A stretch of DNA of 64,000 bases from Desulfoplanes formicivorans (lineage in GTDB: Bacteria > Desulfobacterota > Desulfovibrionia > Desulfovibrionales > Desulfomicrobiaceae): the NCBI RefSeq assembly GCF_001748225.1, contig NZ_BDFE01000016.1, positions 222,025 to 286,024 of the forward strand, written 5' to 3'. A model generated the notes under the pieces. The model made no database searches and had not been told where the DNA came from. It saw only the letters and a list, made by a program, of their open reading frames with translations. The translations under genes were made by a program, and so were the position numbers. This document shows positions 35,721 to 44,166 of this stretch, piece after piece; within the stretch, counting starts at the first letter, position 1; each line of letters starts with the position of its first letter.

Positions 35721-38700
35721 ATGGCCAAGCGTAAACCAAGAGGCCCAAAGCAGCATGCCTTCCGCAACAAACTGCTGCTCAATCAGTGGCTGGAGAGTCT
35801 GTTCGGTATTGATCCGTTGGCGGAGCATACCCTGCGCGGTCGAAAGGTCCGACCGTTCCATTTGTTGGCAGATCCCATCAAAGATCCCCGGTTGGAAGGG
35901 CTGGACCACGATAATCTGCACCATTTCTATCATGCGTTGGTGGACAGCAAACCGTTCTGGACCAACAGATGTGCGCTCAGCAAAGAGCAGATTCTTGTTT
36001 ACGAAGAAAACATCGTGCGCCACACGCAGGCTATCAATAAAAAACGCAACCGGCCGATAGTGTGGAAATATTACCAGTGGCTTAGCCTGCTCTTTGTCGA
36101 AATCTATCTGGATCGCTTTTTCGGTAACCGCGAAAGTCTGCTCAACGAGCTTAACACCTTCGTGAAACGTTTTAATTACCAATGGTCAGATTACGCCGAT
36201 GTACCACCATACACCGATGATGACCTGAACAAAATCTGTATGCAAAACGCAACAGGTAGCGGTAAGACGCTGCTGATGCATATCAACCTACTGCAATTCC
36301 GTCACTACGCCGCAAAGCATAGGAAAGAAAAAGAACTTTCCCGGGTCATCCTGCTGACGCCCAACGAAAATTTGTCCGAACAACACATCGCCGAATTCCA
36401 AGACAGTGGTATCGAGGCAGGCAGTTATCTACAATCCCGAGGCAGTTTCTTTGGCCTTGCCCAAGGCCTTAATCGCGTGGACGTGCTGGAAATTACCAAA
36501 CTGGCCGACCAGCAAGGACCAAACACCATTGCAACACGGAGCCTGGGCGATCAGAACCTGCTGCTGGTAGATGAAGGTCATCGCGGTATGAGCGGCAAGG
36601 ACGAAGGTGCCTGGTTTACCCGACGATCTGATCTCTGCGCCAAGGGGTTTACCTTTGAATATTCGGCGACCTTTGAACAGGCGGTTCAGGCGTCAAAAAA
36701 CTCCGATTTTGAAAACAGTTATGCCAAAACCGTTATTTTTGATTACTCCTACCGGTGGTTCTATGAGGACGGTTTCGGCAAGGATTATCAAATTCTGAAT
36801 CTGCCGGAATCGTTCTCTGAGATCCGAGCGGTATATATGACGGCCTGCCTGCTGAAGTTCTATCAGCAGCTCCGCATTTACGAGGAGAAAACAAAAGAGT
36901 TCGAGCCGTTCAATCTGGAAAAACCGCTCTGGGTCTTTGTCGGCAGCACCGTTTCTTCCGGGAAGCTTAAAAAAGATGAACAACGGGTCGCGACAGATGT
37001 AGCGCAGATTATCCAATTTATCGCCGACTTCCTTGACAACAGCCAGGCGGCGACGCGGCGTATCCAGGAAATCCTCACCGGCAAGGGACAAGATACCGGC
37101 CTGCTGGACAAAGAAGGAAACGACATCTTTGCCGGAGCCTTTACCTATCTGGGCCGTGCGATGAACGGCGGCGAAACAGCAGAGACCATTTACCAGGACA
37201 TTCTCACCAGACTTTTCAATCATGCGGCGGGCGGCCATTTGTCACTGGAGCGTATCAAGGGCGAATCGGGAGAAGTGGCCTTGCGTGCAGGCACAAGTGA
37301 AACGCCCTTCGGCCTGATTAACGTCGGGGATGCCAAAAGCCTATGCGACCATGTAGTCGAGGTGGCGGAACAGAACGGCACAATACTGACCGTGGAAGAT
37401 AGCAACTTTACGGAAGCGTTGTTTGCCTCGGTGAGGGATTCCGCATCCCCAGTCAACCTGCTGATCGGCTCCAAAAAATTTGTGGAAGGCTGGGACTGCT
37501 GGCGCGTCAGCACCATGGGCCTGATGCATGTCGGCCGCTCGGAAGGCTCGCAGATCATTCAGCTTTTCGGCCGCGGTGTACGCTTGAAAGGCTATGAATG
37601 GAGTCTTAAACGCAGTGGCCATTCCCATGCTCCGGTCCGCCCGACTTTCATCGAGGAAATCGAAACCCTCAATGTATTCGGCATCGAAGCCGACTTTATG
37701 GAAAAATTCCGTGAGTTTCTCAAAGAGGAAGGGCTTCCGGGCAATGAACGTCGCAAAATCATTACCATTCCGCTCAACGTCACCTATGATTTCGGTAAAA
37801 AGCTTAAAATCCTACGCCCTAAACGGAAAGCCTCGAACGGCAAGGAATACGACTTCAAGAAAGATGCTGCAGTGCCCGCGGTCGGAGATATCCCGGAGTA
37901 CATGACGCATAACACGGTGGTGGCCGACTGGTATCCGCGTATCGCCGCCATGCGCTCCCGCGGTACCGCACTGGCAACCCGCAAAGACAAGGTGATCTTG
38001 CGCCAGCAGCATCTGGCTCTACTGGATTATGATGCACTTTATTTTGAGCTGGAGCAGTTTAAACGCGAACGAAGCTGGTACAACTTTAACATCACCAAGG
38101 AAGGCATTAAACAACTGTTGGAAAATCCCGTCTGGTACACCCTTTACCTTCCCGAAACCCGCCTGAACCCGACTACTTTTGACGGGGTGCTATTGCTGCA
38201 GCAAGTGGCATCCGAGCTGTTGAAGCGCTACTGTGACCACTACTACAACTACCGCAAGCGCGAATACATCGAACCGCGACTGGAACTTCGTGAGCTCACG
38301 TTCAATGATGACAATATTCCGCAAGAGGAATGTTATCAGCTCATTGTGGATGGCGATGAAGAACAGGTCATTCAGGGAATTCAACAGATCAAGAAAGACC
38401 TGGAACTGAAAAAAAATGAGCTACTAAAGGTTGGTGATCTAAACGCCTGCAATTTCGGCAGACATCTGTTCCAGCCACTCTTTCACGTCCGGCGCGGAGG
38501 AAAAATTACGATTCTTCCGGTCGCCCTGAACGAAAGCGAATATCAGTTCGTCACTGATCTGAAAACCTGGTGCGACACCCGAAAAGCCGATTTGGAAAAA
38601 GAAGGAATGGAACTCTTCCTGCTCAGGAATATGAGCCGGGGCAAAGGCGTTGGATTTTTCGAGGCGGGTAACTTTCACCCCGATTTCATTTTGTGGATGT

Positions 38701-38990
38701 TGGTGGAGGGTAAGCAGTACGTTACTTTTATCGAGCCGCACGGCCTTTTGCACGAAGGCCCGGGCAGCGAGAAGGTTCTGTTCCACGAGCGAGTCAAGAA
38801 TATCGAACAACGTCTGAATGATCCAAACGTGATCCTGAACAGTTTCATTCTTTCCTGGACACGGTACCCGCAACTGCAATGGGACAAAACCCAAGACGAA
38901 CTCGAGGAGATGCACGTACTGTTCATGACCGATGACCAAGACAGATACATCGACAAACTTTTTGCTCGGCTGAGGGGAATGATGGCATAA
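35721..38990 (+). CDS. Type III restriction enzyme Res-like helicase-nuclease
   Basis: DEAD/DEAH motor with a likely C-terminal nuclease. The 1,089-residue protein has Walker A ATGSGKT (about residues 177-183), motif II VDEGHRGMSG (about 284, DEGH), motif III SATFEQA, and motif VI IIQLFGRGVRLKG. Near residues 985-1006 a PD-(D/E)xK-like arrangement is visible: FHPDFILWM, then YVTFIEPHG. The position normally taken by the catalytic Lys after E-x appears to be His. The start at 35721 has CGAGG upstream; ATG at 35685 is less likely. Partner of the upstream methyltransferase. The stop is two bases from the maf copy. Confidence 0.9.
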   Translation: MAKRKPRGPKQHAFRNKLLLNQWLESLFGIDPLAEHTLRGRKVRPFHLLADPIKDPRLEGLDHDNLHHFYHALVDSKPFWTNRCALSKEQILVYEENIVRHTQAINKKRNRPIVWKYYQWLSLLFVEIYLDRFFGNRESLLNELNTFVKRFNYQWSDYADVPPYTDDDLNKICMQNATGSGKTLLMHINLLQFRHYAAKHRKEKELSRVILLTPNENLSEQHIAEFQDSGIEAGSYLQSRGSFFGLAQGLNRVDVLEITKLADQQGPNTIATRSLGDQNLLLVDEGHRGMSGKDEGAWFTRRSDLCAKGFTFEYSATFEQAVQASKNSDFENSYAKTVIFDYSYRWFYEDGFGKDYQILNLPESFSEIRAVYMTACLLKFYQQLRIYEEKTKEFEPFNLEKPLWVFVGSTVSSGKLKKDEQRVATDVAQIIQFIADFLDNSQAATRRIQEILTGKGQDTGLLDKEGNDIFAGAFTYLGRAMNGGETAETIYQDILTRLFNHAAGGHLSLERIKGESGEVALRAGTSETPFGLINVGDAKSLCDHVVEVAEQNGTILTVEDSNFTEALFASVRDSASPVNLLIGSKKFVEGWDCWRVSTMGLMHVGRSEGSQIIQLFGRGVRLKGYEWSLKRSGHSHAPVRPTFIEEIETLNVFGIEADFMEKFREFLKEEGLPGNERRKIITIPLNVTYDFGKKLKILRPKRKASNGKEYDFKKDAAVPAVGDIPEYMTHNTVVADWYPRIAAMRSRGTALATRKDKVILRQQHLALLDYDALYFELEQFKRERSWYNFNITKEGIKQLLENPVWYTLYLPETRLNPTTFDGVLLLQQVASELLKRYCDHYYNYRKREYIEPRLELRELTFNDDNIPQEECYQLIVDGDEEQVIQGIQQIKKDLELKKNELLKVGDLNACNFGRHLFQPLFHVRRGGKITILPVALNESEYQFVTDLKTWCDTRKADLEKEGMELFLLRNMSRGKGVGFFEAGNFHPDFILWMLVEGKQYVTFIEPHGLLHEGPGSEKVLFHERVKNIEQRLNDPNVILNSFILSWTRYPQLQWDKTQDELEEMHVLFMTDDQDRYIDKLFARLRGMMA

Positions 38991-38992
38991 AC

Positions 38993-39319
38993 ATGCTCAG
39001 CAACCTTTGCGGTACCACCCACGAGGTCATCACGGGGTGCTGCATCATGCACAAGGCAGCCAACCGCTGCGAACGCACAAGCGTCTCCACCCGGGTCAAC
39101 ATGCCGCCCCAGGACCGGACTATCCTTGAGGCCTACATTGCCACGGGCGAGCCCATGGACAAGGCAGGCAGCTATGCCATTCAAGGGGTGGGCGGTTTCC
39201 TGGTCAGCGACATAAGGGGATCCTACACCAATGTGGTGGGACTGCCCCTGACAGAAATCCTGAAGATTCTGCTGGACTGGAAAACCGTGATCCCGGCAGA
39301 AACGAAAATCCAGTCATGA
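38993..39319 (+). pseudogene. Truncated maf copy (3' end only)
   Basis: Encodes the C-terminal 108 residues of a Maf protein, from CGTTHEVITGCC through the stop, with the N-terminal SPRR phosphate-binding region missing, so it cannot be a working pyrophosphatase. It is about 94% identical at base level to the end of maf at 27114-27440. It is probably the displaced original 3' end of the host gene, or the piece carried by the incoming island. Confidence 0.85.
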
Positions 39320-39324
39320 TCTCC
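38993..39324 (+). repeat. Right copy of the maf 3'-end duplication flanking the island
   Basis: Direct repeat partner of 27114-27445; similarity begins at the residual ATGCTCA and ends at TCATGATCT just past the stop codon. Confidence 0.9.
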
Positions 39325-39492
39325 AAGGCTCGCGGCATGGTCTGTTCCATTGTCTCAACCGCGAGTCTTGGCACCCTTGCCCTTGTCGTCAGGGCAGGGA
39401 TGGCCATGAGCATCTATCCTTTCAGTCACGGTTCTTCATCACAAGCTGCATGATCTTCTCTGCCCTTGAATCATGAGGACAAAGCCCGCACC

Positions 39493-39792
39493 CTACTGTC
39501 TCCCCGACACCATCTCCCCCAGCCAGATCACCGAATACATGGCCACACCCATCAGGCCGAAAAAAGAGATCAGGGACATGGAGAAGATCTTCAGCACCAC
39601 ATGCTGCAGCATGGGCGAAGAGATATCCCTGATCCACAAAAGATGGGTCGGATCGGTCAGATCCCAGATATGGAGCATGGTCCATTTACTGGTCAGGGCC
39701 ATGATGGTCAGCTGGTACAAAAAAACCATAATCGCTGTACCCCAGCAGCAATAGGCCGACCAAATCAAACGTAATTTTTTTCTTCCATCCAT
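39493..39792 (-). CDS. Small hypothetical inner-membrane protein, 99 aa
   Basis: Two to three hydrophobic segments (AYCCWGTAIMVFLYQLTIMAL; then a C-terminal FSMSLISFFGLMGVAMYSVI) with a basic N-terminus, suggesting an integral membrane protein. GAGG seven bases before the ATG at 39792 supports it as real. It lies between the maf remnant and pgpA on the opposite strand. No family recognised; function unknown. Confidence 0.6.
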   Translation of the reverse strand: MDGRKKLRLIWSAYCCWGTAIMVFLYQLTIMALTSKWTMLHIWDLTDPTHLLWIRDISSPMLQHVVLKIFSMSLISFFGLMGVAMYSVIWLGEMVSGRQ

Positions 39793-39899
39793 TGTTCATC
39801 CTCTGTATGTTGTACCTGTTGTCATACTACTGGTCCCTTTGACTCATGAAACAGGGTGCACAAAAAAATATGCGCATCTTCTGAAACCAGGAACACCCC

Positions 39900-40382
39900 A
39901 TGACTACCAGACATCTTTCCATGACCGACACCCTTCTCATGAACATCGCCACCCTGTGGATAGCCGGACGCGGCCCCAAGGCGCCGGGCACATGGGGATC
40001 ACTGGCGGCCATGCTGCTGGCACCCTTTGCCTTTCTGCCGCTTCCCCTGCCCTACCGAATCATGATGCTCGCAGTGGTCTTTGTTCTGGGAAGTCTGGCC
40101 GCGGCCCGGGTGGAAGTCATCATGGGACAAAAGGACCCGGGGTGCGTGGTCATTGACGAACTTGTGGGCCTCTGGGTCTGCTATCTTTTTTTCCCCTGGC
40201 TCTCGCCGCTGCTCTTGGCCATCGGCTTTGTTCTCTTTCGCATCTTTGACATTGCCAAGCCCTGGCCTGTGCGGGCCTCGGAAACCTGGCTCCCGGGTGG
40301 ATGGTCGGTCATGCTCGACGATGTTTTTGCAGGGGGGTATGCAGGTGCATGCCTGTGGCTGGTCTGGTTTGTGCTGCAATAA
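39900..40382 (+). CDS. pgpA: Phosphatidylglycerophosphatase A
   Basis: Dephosphorylates phosphatidylglycerophosphate to phosphatidylglycerol in the membrane. The 160-residue protein carries the PgpA blocks AGRGPKAPGTWGS, DPGCVVIDELVG, FRIFDIAKPWPVR and the metal-binding VMLDDVFAG, with several hydrophobic segments. AGGA precedes the ATG at 39900. It converges with the cyclase-family gene. Together with pssA and psd at the far end of the window it covers both branches of phospholipid head-group synthesis. Confidence 0.93.
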   Translation: MTTRHLSMTDTLLMNIATLWIAGRGPKAPGTWGSLAAMLLAPFAFLPLPLPYRIMMLAVVFVLGSLAAARVEVIMGQKDPGCVVIDELVGLWVCYLFFPWLSPLLLAIGFVLFRIFDIAKPWPVRASETWLPGGWSVMLDDVFAGGYAGACLWLVWFVLQ

Positions 40383-40462
40383 AAACCTCGCCCGTGTCGT
40401 TGGCATGCAGGGCAGCAAACCGCAGAATGCACTGCATTGCCAAGCCCTTATGGGCTGATGAA

Positions 40463-41095
40463 TCAATTGATAACAGCCAGGGCCCGTACAGGAGAACCAT
40501 CGCCGTGTCGAATCCTGAGGGGCAGGGCGGTAAAGTAAAATCCCTCCCGGGGCAATTCCCCCACATTGGTCAGATTTTCGATAATCAGGATATTGTGTCC
40601 AAGTAAAATGCGGTGGATGGGCAGTTCTTCATCCTCCATGCGATCCATGGAGATGGCATCCACCCCCACCCCCTTGAGACCAAAGCCCGCAAGATACCGG
40701 GCCGCCTTGCGGGTCAAAACGGGAAAGCCCGAAAAATAGGCTGGCGTTCCCCACTTCTCCTGCCAGCCTGTCCGAAGAATCAGAAAATCAGCCCGTTCAA
40801 GGGATGCTTCCAGGGGAACAAGATCATTCTCGGTAATTTCTGTTTTTCCCCGTGCGTCCAAAAGGCATGCCGGTCCCATGAACCGCTCAGGAGACACAGT
40901 GTCCAGACCACCCTGACCACGCAGAACATGCGAAGGATTGTCCATGTGGGTTCCCGTATGCGTGCTCATGGACACAAGCCGTTCTTCAAACCCGTGTTCA
41001 TCAAGGGTATTGGCCGTATGGATACGGACCGGGGGTGTTCCGGGGAAAACAGGCATTCCGGAATGAATTTCATGGGTTAAATCAATGACGTGCAT
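40463..41095 (-). CDS. Cyclase-family metal-dependent hydrolase (kynurenine formamidase-like)
   Basis: The 210-residue protein contains the family's metal-binding motif HTGTHMDNPSH (about residues 46-56, HxGTHxDxPxH) and the DLTHEIHSGMPVFPG start typical of the cyclase superfamily, which includes N-formylkynurenine formamidase and isatin hydrolase. The substrate cannot be assigned. The start is supported by AAGGA seven bases upstream of 41095. Metal is probably Zn or Mn by family analogy. Confidence 0.85.
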   Translation of the reverse strand: MHVIDLTHEIHSGMPVFPGTPPVRIHTANTLDEHGFEERLVSMSTHTGTHMDNPSHVLRGQGGLDTVSPERFMGPACLLDARGKTEITENDLVPLEASLERADFLILRTGWQEKWGTPAYFSGFPVLTRKAARYLAGFGLKGVGVDAISMDRMEDEELPIHRILLGHNILIIENLTNVGELPREGFYFTALPLRIRHGDGSPVRALAVIN

Positions 41096-41121
41096 CGTTC
41101 TATCCTTATTGTCATTTGCAT

Positions 41122-41169
41122 AAAAAACGCGGGACCGTTCCTGAAAACAATATCGGCCCCGCGTTTTTT
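41122..41169. terminator. Bidirectional terminator near the cyclase gene start
   Basis: AAAAAACGCGGGaCCG at 41122-41137 pairs with CGGcCCCGCGTTTTTT at 41154-41169. It gives a stem with T-tracts on both strands. On the minus strand it ends the panD transcript before the cyclase gene. Confidence 0.75.
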
Positions 41170-41379
41170 TACTCCCAACTCATTGCGGAAATAAGGTAGA
41201 GGGATACGGATCTCCTTTTCCCTGTTTTTCCATAGTGTACCCCCGAACCCATTGCCTTGCAGGGAGAATGTTCATCAATTGCCAGCCTCTGGTTGGATGA
41301 TTCTAGCACTATCGTCTGCCATCACTTTTTTCTACCGACAAAGAGCAACAAACCATCTCAACATGTCTGGCCTCCCACT

Positions 41380-41730
41380 TCAACCTGTCGGTCGATTGTT
41401 TTCGTCCACAAAAACCACCTTGGGGACATGCTTTTTCGCCTGATCATGCTCCATGCACTGCCAGGAGGCAATGATAACGATATCCCCTTGGGAGACAAGA
41501 TGTGCAGCAGCCCCATTGATGCAGACCACTCCGCTTCCGGCTCGACCTGCAATGGCGTAGGTATGAAGTCTGGTCCCAGTTGTCACGTTCCAGATATCCA
41601 CCCGTTCGTTGGGAAGGATATCGGCCAGGGTCATGAGTTCTGCATCAAGGGTAATGCTGCCTTCATAATTGAGATCTGCATCCGTCACAGAGGCACGATG
41701 GATTTTGGATTTAAGCATAGTTCGGGTCAT
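41380..41730 (-). CDS. panD: Aspartate 1-decarboxylase
   Basis: Makes beta-alanine for pantothenate and CoA. About 116 residues with the self-processing site EGSITLD: cleavage between Gly24 and Ser25 forms the pyruvoyl group. The [20 protein letters not shown] start and the central [13 protein letters not shown] and [15 protein letters not shown] blocks are diagnostic. I used the ATG at 41730; ATG at 41718 (MLKSKIH) is equally plausible and an upstream start at 41814 is unlikely. Two identical TTTTGTCAAAA palindromes lie upstream. Confidence 0.93.
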   Translation of the reverse strand: MTRTMLKSKIHRASVTDADLNYEGSITLDAELMTLADILPNERVDIWNVTTGTRLHTYAIAGRAGSGVVCINGAAAHLVSQGDIVIIASWQCMEHDQAKKHVPKVVFVDENNRPTG

Positions 41731-41856
41731 AATAAATTTATCCCATAGAAGATGAATATCAATGCAGAACAAAAGCCCCTTAACAAACGATGCGTGCGGG
41801 GAGACAGGACACAATCAAAGGCCCATGAGGGAACAAAGTAACTCCGGCATAAAGGA

Positions 41857-41913
41857 ACAATTTTGTCAAAAGAATCCCTTTCAGGGGCCAAAACACATAC
41901 AATTTTGTCAAAA
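41857..41913. promoter_or_regulatory. Two identical ACAATTTTGTCAAAA sites upstream of panD
   Basis: Copies at 41857-41871 and 41899-41913 are exact, each containing the odd palindrome TTTTGTCAAAA. Their starts are 42 bp apart (four helical turns), as for a regulator binding cooperatively on one face. On the minus strand each also presents TTGACA, a -35-like word. Confidence 0.5.
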
Positions 41914-41936
41914 ATTTGCGATCAAAGAAACCCGTT

Positions 41937-42827
41937 TCAAACATTCTGGTGAAGAAAACCGCGCACATCCACATGCCAATTCGGCAGGCAAAAGGCATGA
42001 AAATGGGGCATGCGAACATCAAGATGGTGCAAAAACATGGTGATTGCGTTGTCACCCTGTACCCCTGGCTTGCCGTACAGGGGATCGCCAACAATGGGGT
42101 AACAACAGGCCGCCAGATGGGCACGGATCTGATGCCGCTGCCCCTTGCGGATTGCGGCCCTGACCAGGGTATGCTTCCCGATCCGTCCCAGGGGAGTGAC
42201 CATGGTATGCCGAATGGGATCACTGTTATCCGCAGACAGGACCCGAACCTTGTTCCGCTTGGCTGAATCAATGGCCCGCTTGATGCATATTTCATGATCC
42301 GCCTGACCATCCACCAAGGCCAGATAGGTCTTGAGCACCTTGCCGCTCTCCTGCAGCTCAAGATACCTTGCGCGGGCATCCGGAGATCGACCCACCAGGA
42401 CCAGACCACTGGTCAGATAATCCAGTCGGTTCAACAAGACAGGACATTCGCCCGGAAACAGGTTCGTCAAGGCCTCCTCGACGCTCCCCGGACTTTTCCC
42501 CCGCACCGAATGAACACGGGCCGGCTTGAACAGGGCGGCAAACAGGGAAGATTCGGCCACCACCCGGATTCCGGTCACGGCAGTCTTCCTTTTCCCGACG
42601 TCAGAACGCGGCGTCACATCCACGATTTGCCCTGCGCGCACCTTGAAGGCTGGCGGACATGACCGCCCCTGAACCCGGATATCCATACGGTGCCACAGGG
42701 CGCGCCTTGCCCTAAGGCCCAGATCAGGAAATATCACGGCAAGGGCGGCATCAAGACGAAGGCCGTCAAAATCCCGAGTAACTTCGAAATGGTGTTCACT
42801 TCCCAAGGGCTTACAATCCTCAACCAA
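41937..42827 (-). CDS. RluA-family rRNA/tRNA pseudouridine synthase
   Basis: Isomerises specific uridines in RNA. About 296 residues with an N-terminal S4-like RNA-binding region (RLDAALAVIFPDLGLRARRA), the catalytic aspartate in NRLDYLTSGL (family HRLDxxTSGL), and the C-terminal GQRHQIRAHLAACCYPIVGD block. No ATG is available in frame; TTG at 42827 is the likely start, but a shorter start is possible. The ending is 24 bp from the panD upstream repeats. Confidence 0.87.
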   Translation of the reverse strand: MVEDCKPLGSEHHFEVTRDFDGLRLDAALAVIFPDLGLRARRALWHRMDIRVQGRSCPPAFKVRAGQIVDVTPRSDVGKRKTAVTGIRVVAESSLFAALFKPARVHSVRGKSPGSVEEALTNLFPGECPVLLNRLDYLTSGLVLVGRSPDARARYLELQESGKVLKTYLALVDGQADHEICIKRAIDSAKRNKVRVLSADNSDPIRHTMVTPLGRIGKHTLVRAAIRKGQRHQIRAHLAACCYPIVGDPLYGKPGVQGDNAITMFLHHLDVRMPHFHAFCLPNWHVDVRGFLHQNV

Positions 42828-43035
42828 CGGACACGATCCACACGTTGGTTTTGTGCCTTTTCGAACAATATGGCAGGCTCATTGATTTTGCGCATATTCT
42901 AACCAGCTACGTGTCAGGGTGGGCTGGTTATTACCGGCCCATCTGATCCACTTCCTGCGGGCCGTGCGTTCGCAGGAACACATAATCCTTTTCCCATCTT
43001 TGGCAACCAGAAACATCAGCCCGGAGAAACCATCC

Positions 43036-44166
43036 ATGTGTCGTTTATTCGCCCTCACCAGCCAAGAACCGGTCTCGCCCATGCAGGCCATCAAGGCTCT
43101 GGACGTCATGCGCGAAGGCCATGACGGATCAGGCGTCGGCCTTTTTCTGAGTGGCCTGAGCGGTCCCTTTGAAGATCTCAAAGACTGCCCGGTGCTTTCG
43201 GGTATATTCACCACCCCAGGGATCCGACGCCTGGATCAGTTCATGATGGATCACGACTTCATGACCAAATACAAGACATCCACCCGGCTGTCCGAAGATC
43301 CTCCTACGGGAACCCCCAAACGGGATGTCTATCTTGCCCGAGCCTATGAAAAACCCGAGGCCTGGAAACATCTTTCCCCGGAAAAACAGGAAGAGGAAAT
43401 GGTGCGCATACGTCTCCAACTGCGACGCATGGGCGAAGCCAACAACGACATGACCGTGTTCAGCTTCTGGCCGGACACCATTATGATCAAGGAACTGGGC
43501 GATCCCCTGGCCGTTGGCAACTACCTGCAGCTCGACCGCAAGGAGTTCGATGCCCGTGTTGTTCTGGCCCAGGGCAGGCAGAACACCAACTATGCCATCA
43601 ACCTGTATGCGTGCCACCCCTTTTTCATCCAGGGCATCTGCACCATGACCAACGGCGAAAACACCGCCTTTCTGCCCATCCGGGAATTTCTGGAATCAAG
43701 CAACATCCTTGGATACGAAGGCTATCAGTCAGATTCCGAGGTGTTCACCCATATTCTGCACTTCACTCTCAAACGCCTCGGTCTGGATATTGATGCCTAC
43801 AAGCACATCATCACGCCCCTCAAGGACAGGGATCTGAACAACCATCCTGACGGCCCGTTCCTCAAACAGCTCAAGGAAACCTGCCGCAAGCTGATCATTG
43901 ACGGACCCAACTGCATCATCGGGTGTCTGCCCGACAAATCCCTGTTCATGGTCCAGGACAGCAAAAAACTCCGTCCAGGAGTCGTGGGCGGCCGTCCAGG
44001 CATGTATGCCTTTTCTTCGGAAGTCTGCGGTCTGGACGCCGTGCTCCCGGACCGGGACGTCACCAAGGACATCCAGCCCATGCATCTTGACACCGTCATT
44101 GTACCCCCAACCCGCCAGGAGATCCGCATATGTCGCCAAACAGACCCATTACACCTTCAACATTAA
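43036..44166 (+). CDS. Glutamate synthase, class II glutamine amidotransferase subunit
   Basis: Hydrolyses glutamine to supply ammonia. About 376 residues beginning MCRLFAL: Cys2 becomes the N-terminal nucleophile after Met removal, as in Ntn glutamine amidotransferases. The block REGHDGSGVGLF and the later YEGYQSDSEVF are consistent with the GltB amidotransferase domain. It is the first of three genes that together replace a single GltB/GltD pair, in the style of archaeal and anaerobe glutamate synthases. The start at 43036 has CCGGAG upstream. It overlaps the next gene by 37 bases. Confidence 0.88.
   Translation: MCRLFALTSQEPVSPMQAIKALDVMREGHDGSGVGLFLSGLSGPFEDLKDCPVLSGIFTTPGIRRLDQFMMDHDFMTKYKTSTRLSEDPPTGTPKRDVYLARAYEKPEAWKHLSPEKQEEEMVRIRLQLRRMGEANNDMTVFSFWPDTIMIKELGDPLAVGNYLQLDRKEFDARVVLAQGRQNTNYAINLYACHPFFIQGICTMTNGENTAFLPIREFLESSNILGYEGYQSDSEVFTHILHFTLKRLGLDIDAYKHIITPLKDRDLNNHPDGPFLKQLKETCRKLIIDGPNCIIGCLPDKSLFMVQDSKKLRPGVVGGRPGMYAFSSEVCGLDAVLPDRDVTKDIQPMHLDTVIVPPTRQEIRICRQTDPLHLQH

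Larger units (their letters stand above)
27446..38992. mobile_element. Restriction/defence island inserted at maf
   Basis: About 11.5 kb lying between a full maf gene and a truncated maf copy. It holds a decayed helix-turn-helix gene, a SNF2-type helicase, a type III-like methyltransferase, a Fic protein and a type III Res-like protein, all on the plus strand. Codon use looks less G+C-rich than the host genes, especially at 28206-31088 and 32600-33540. No integrase, transposase or tRNA is present, so the transfer mechanism is unknown. The right boundary is tight: the res stop is two bases from the maf copy. Confidence 0.8.

Noticed and set aside
38993..39319. A second functional Maf protein
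   Set aside because: The phosphate-binding N-terminal half is missing, so it is a remnant.
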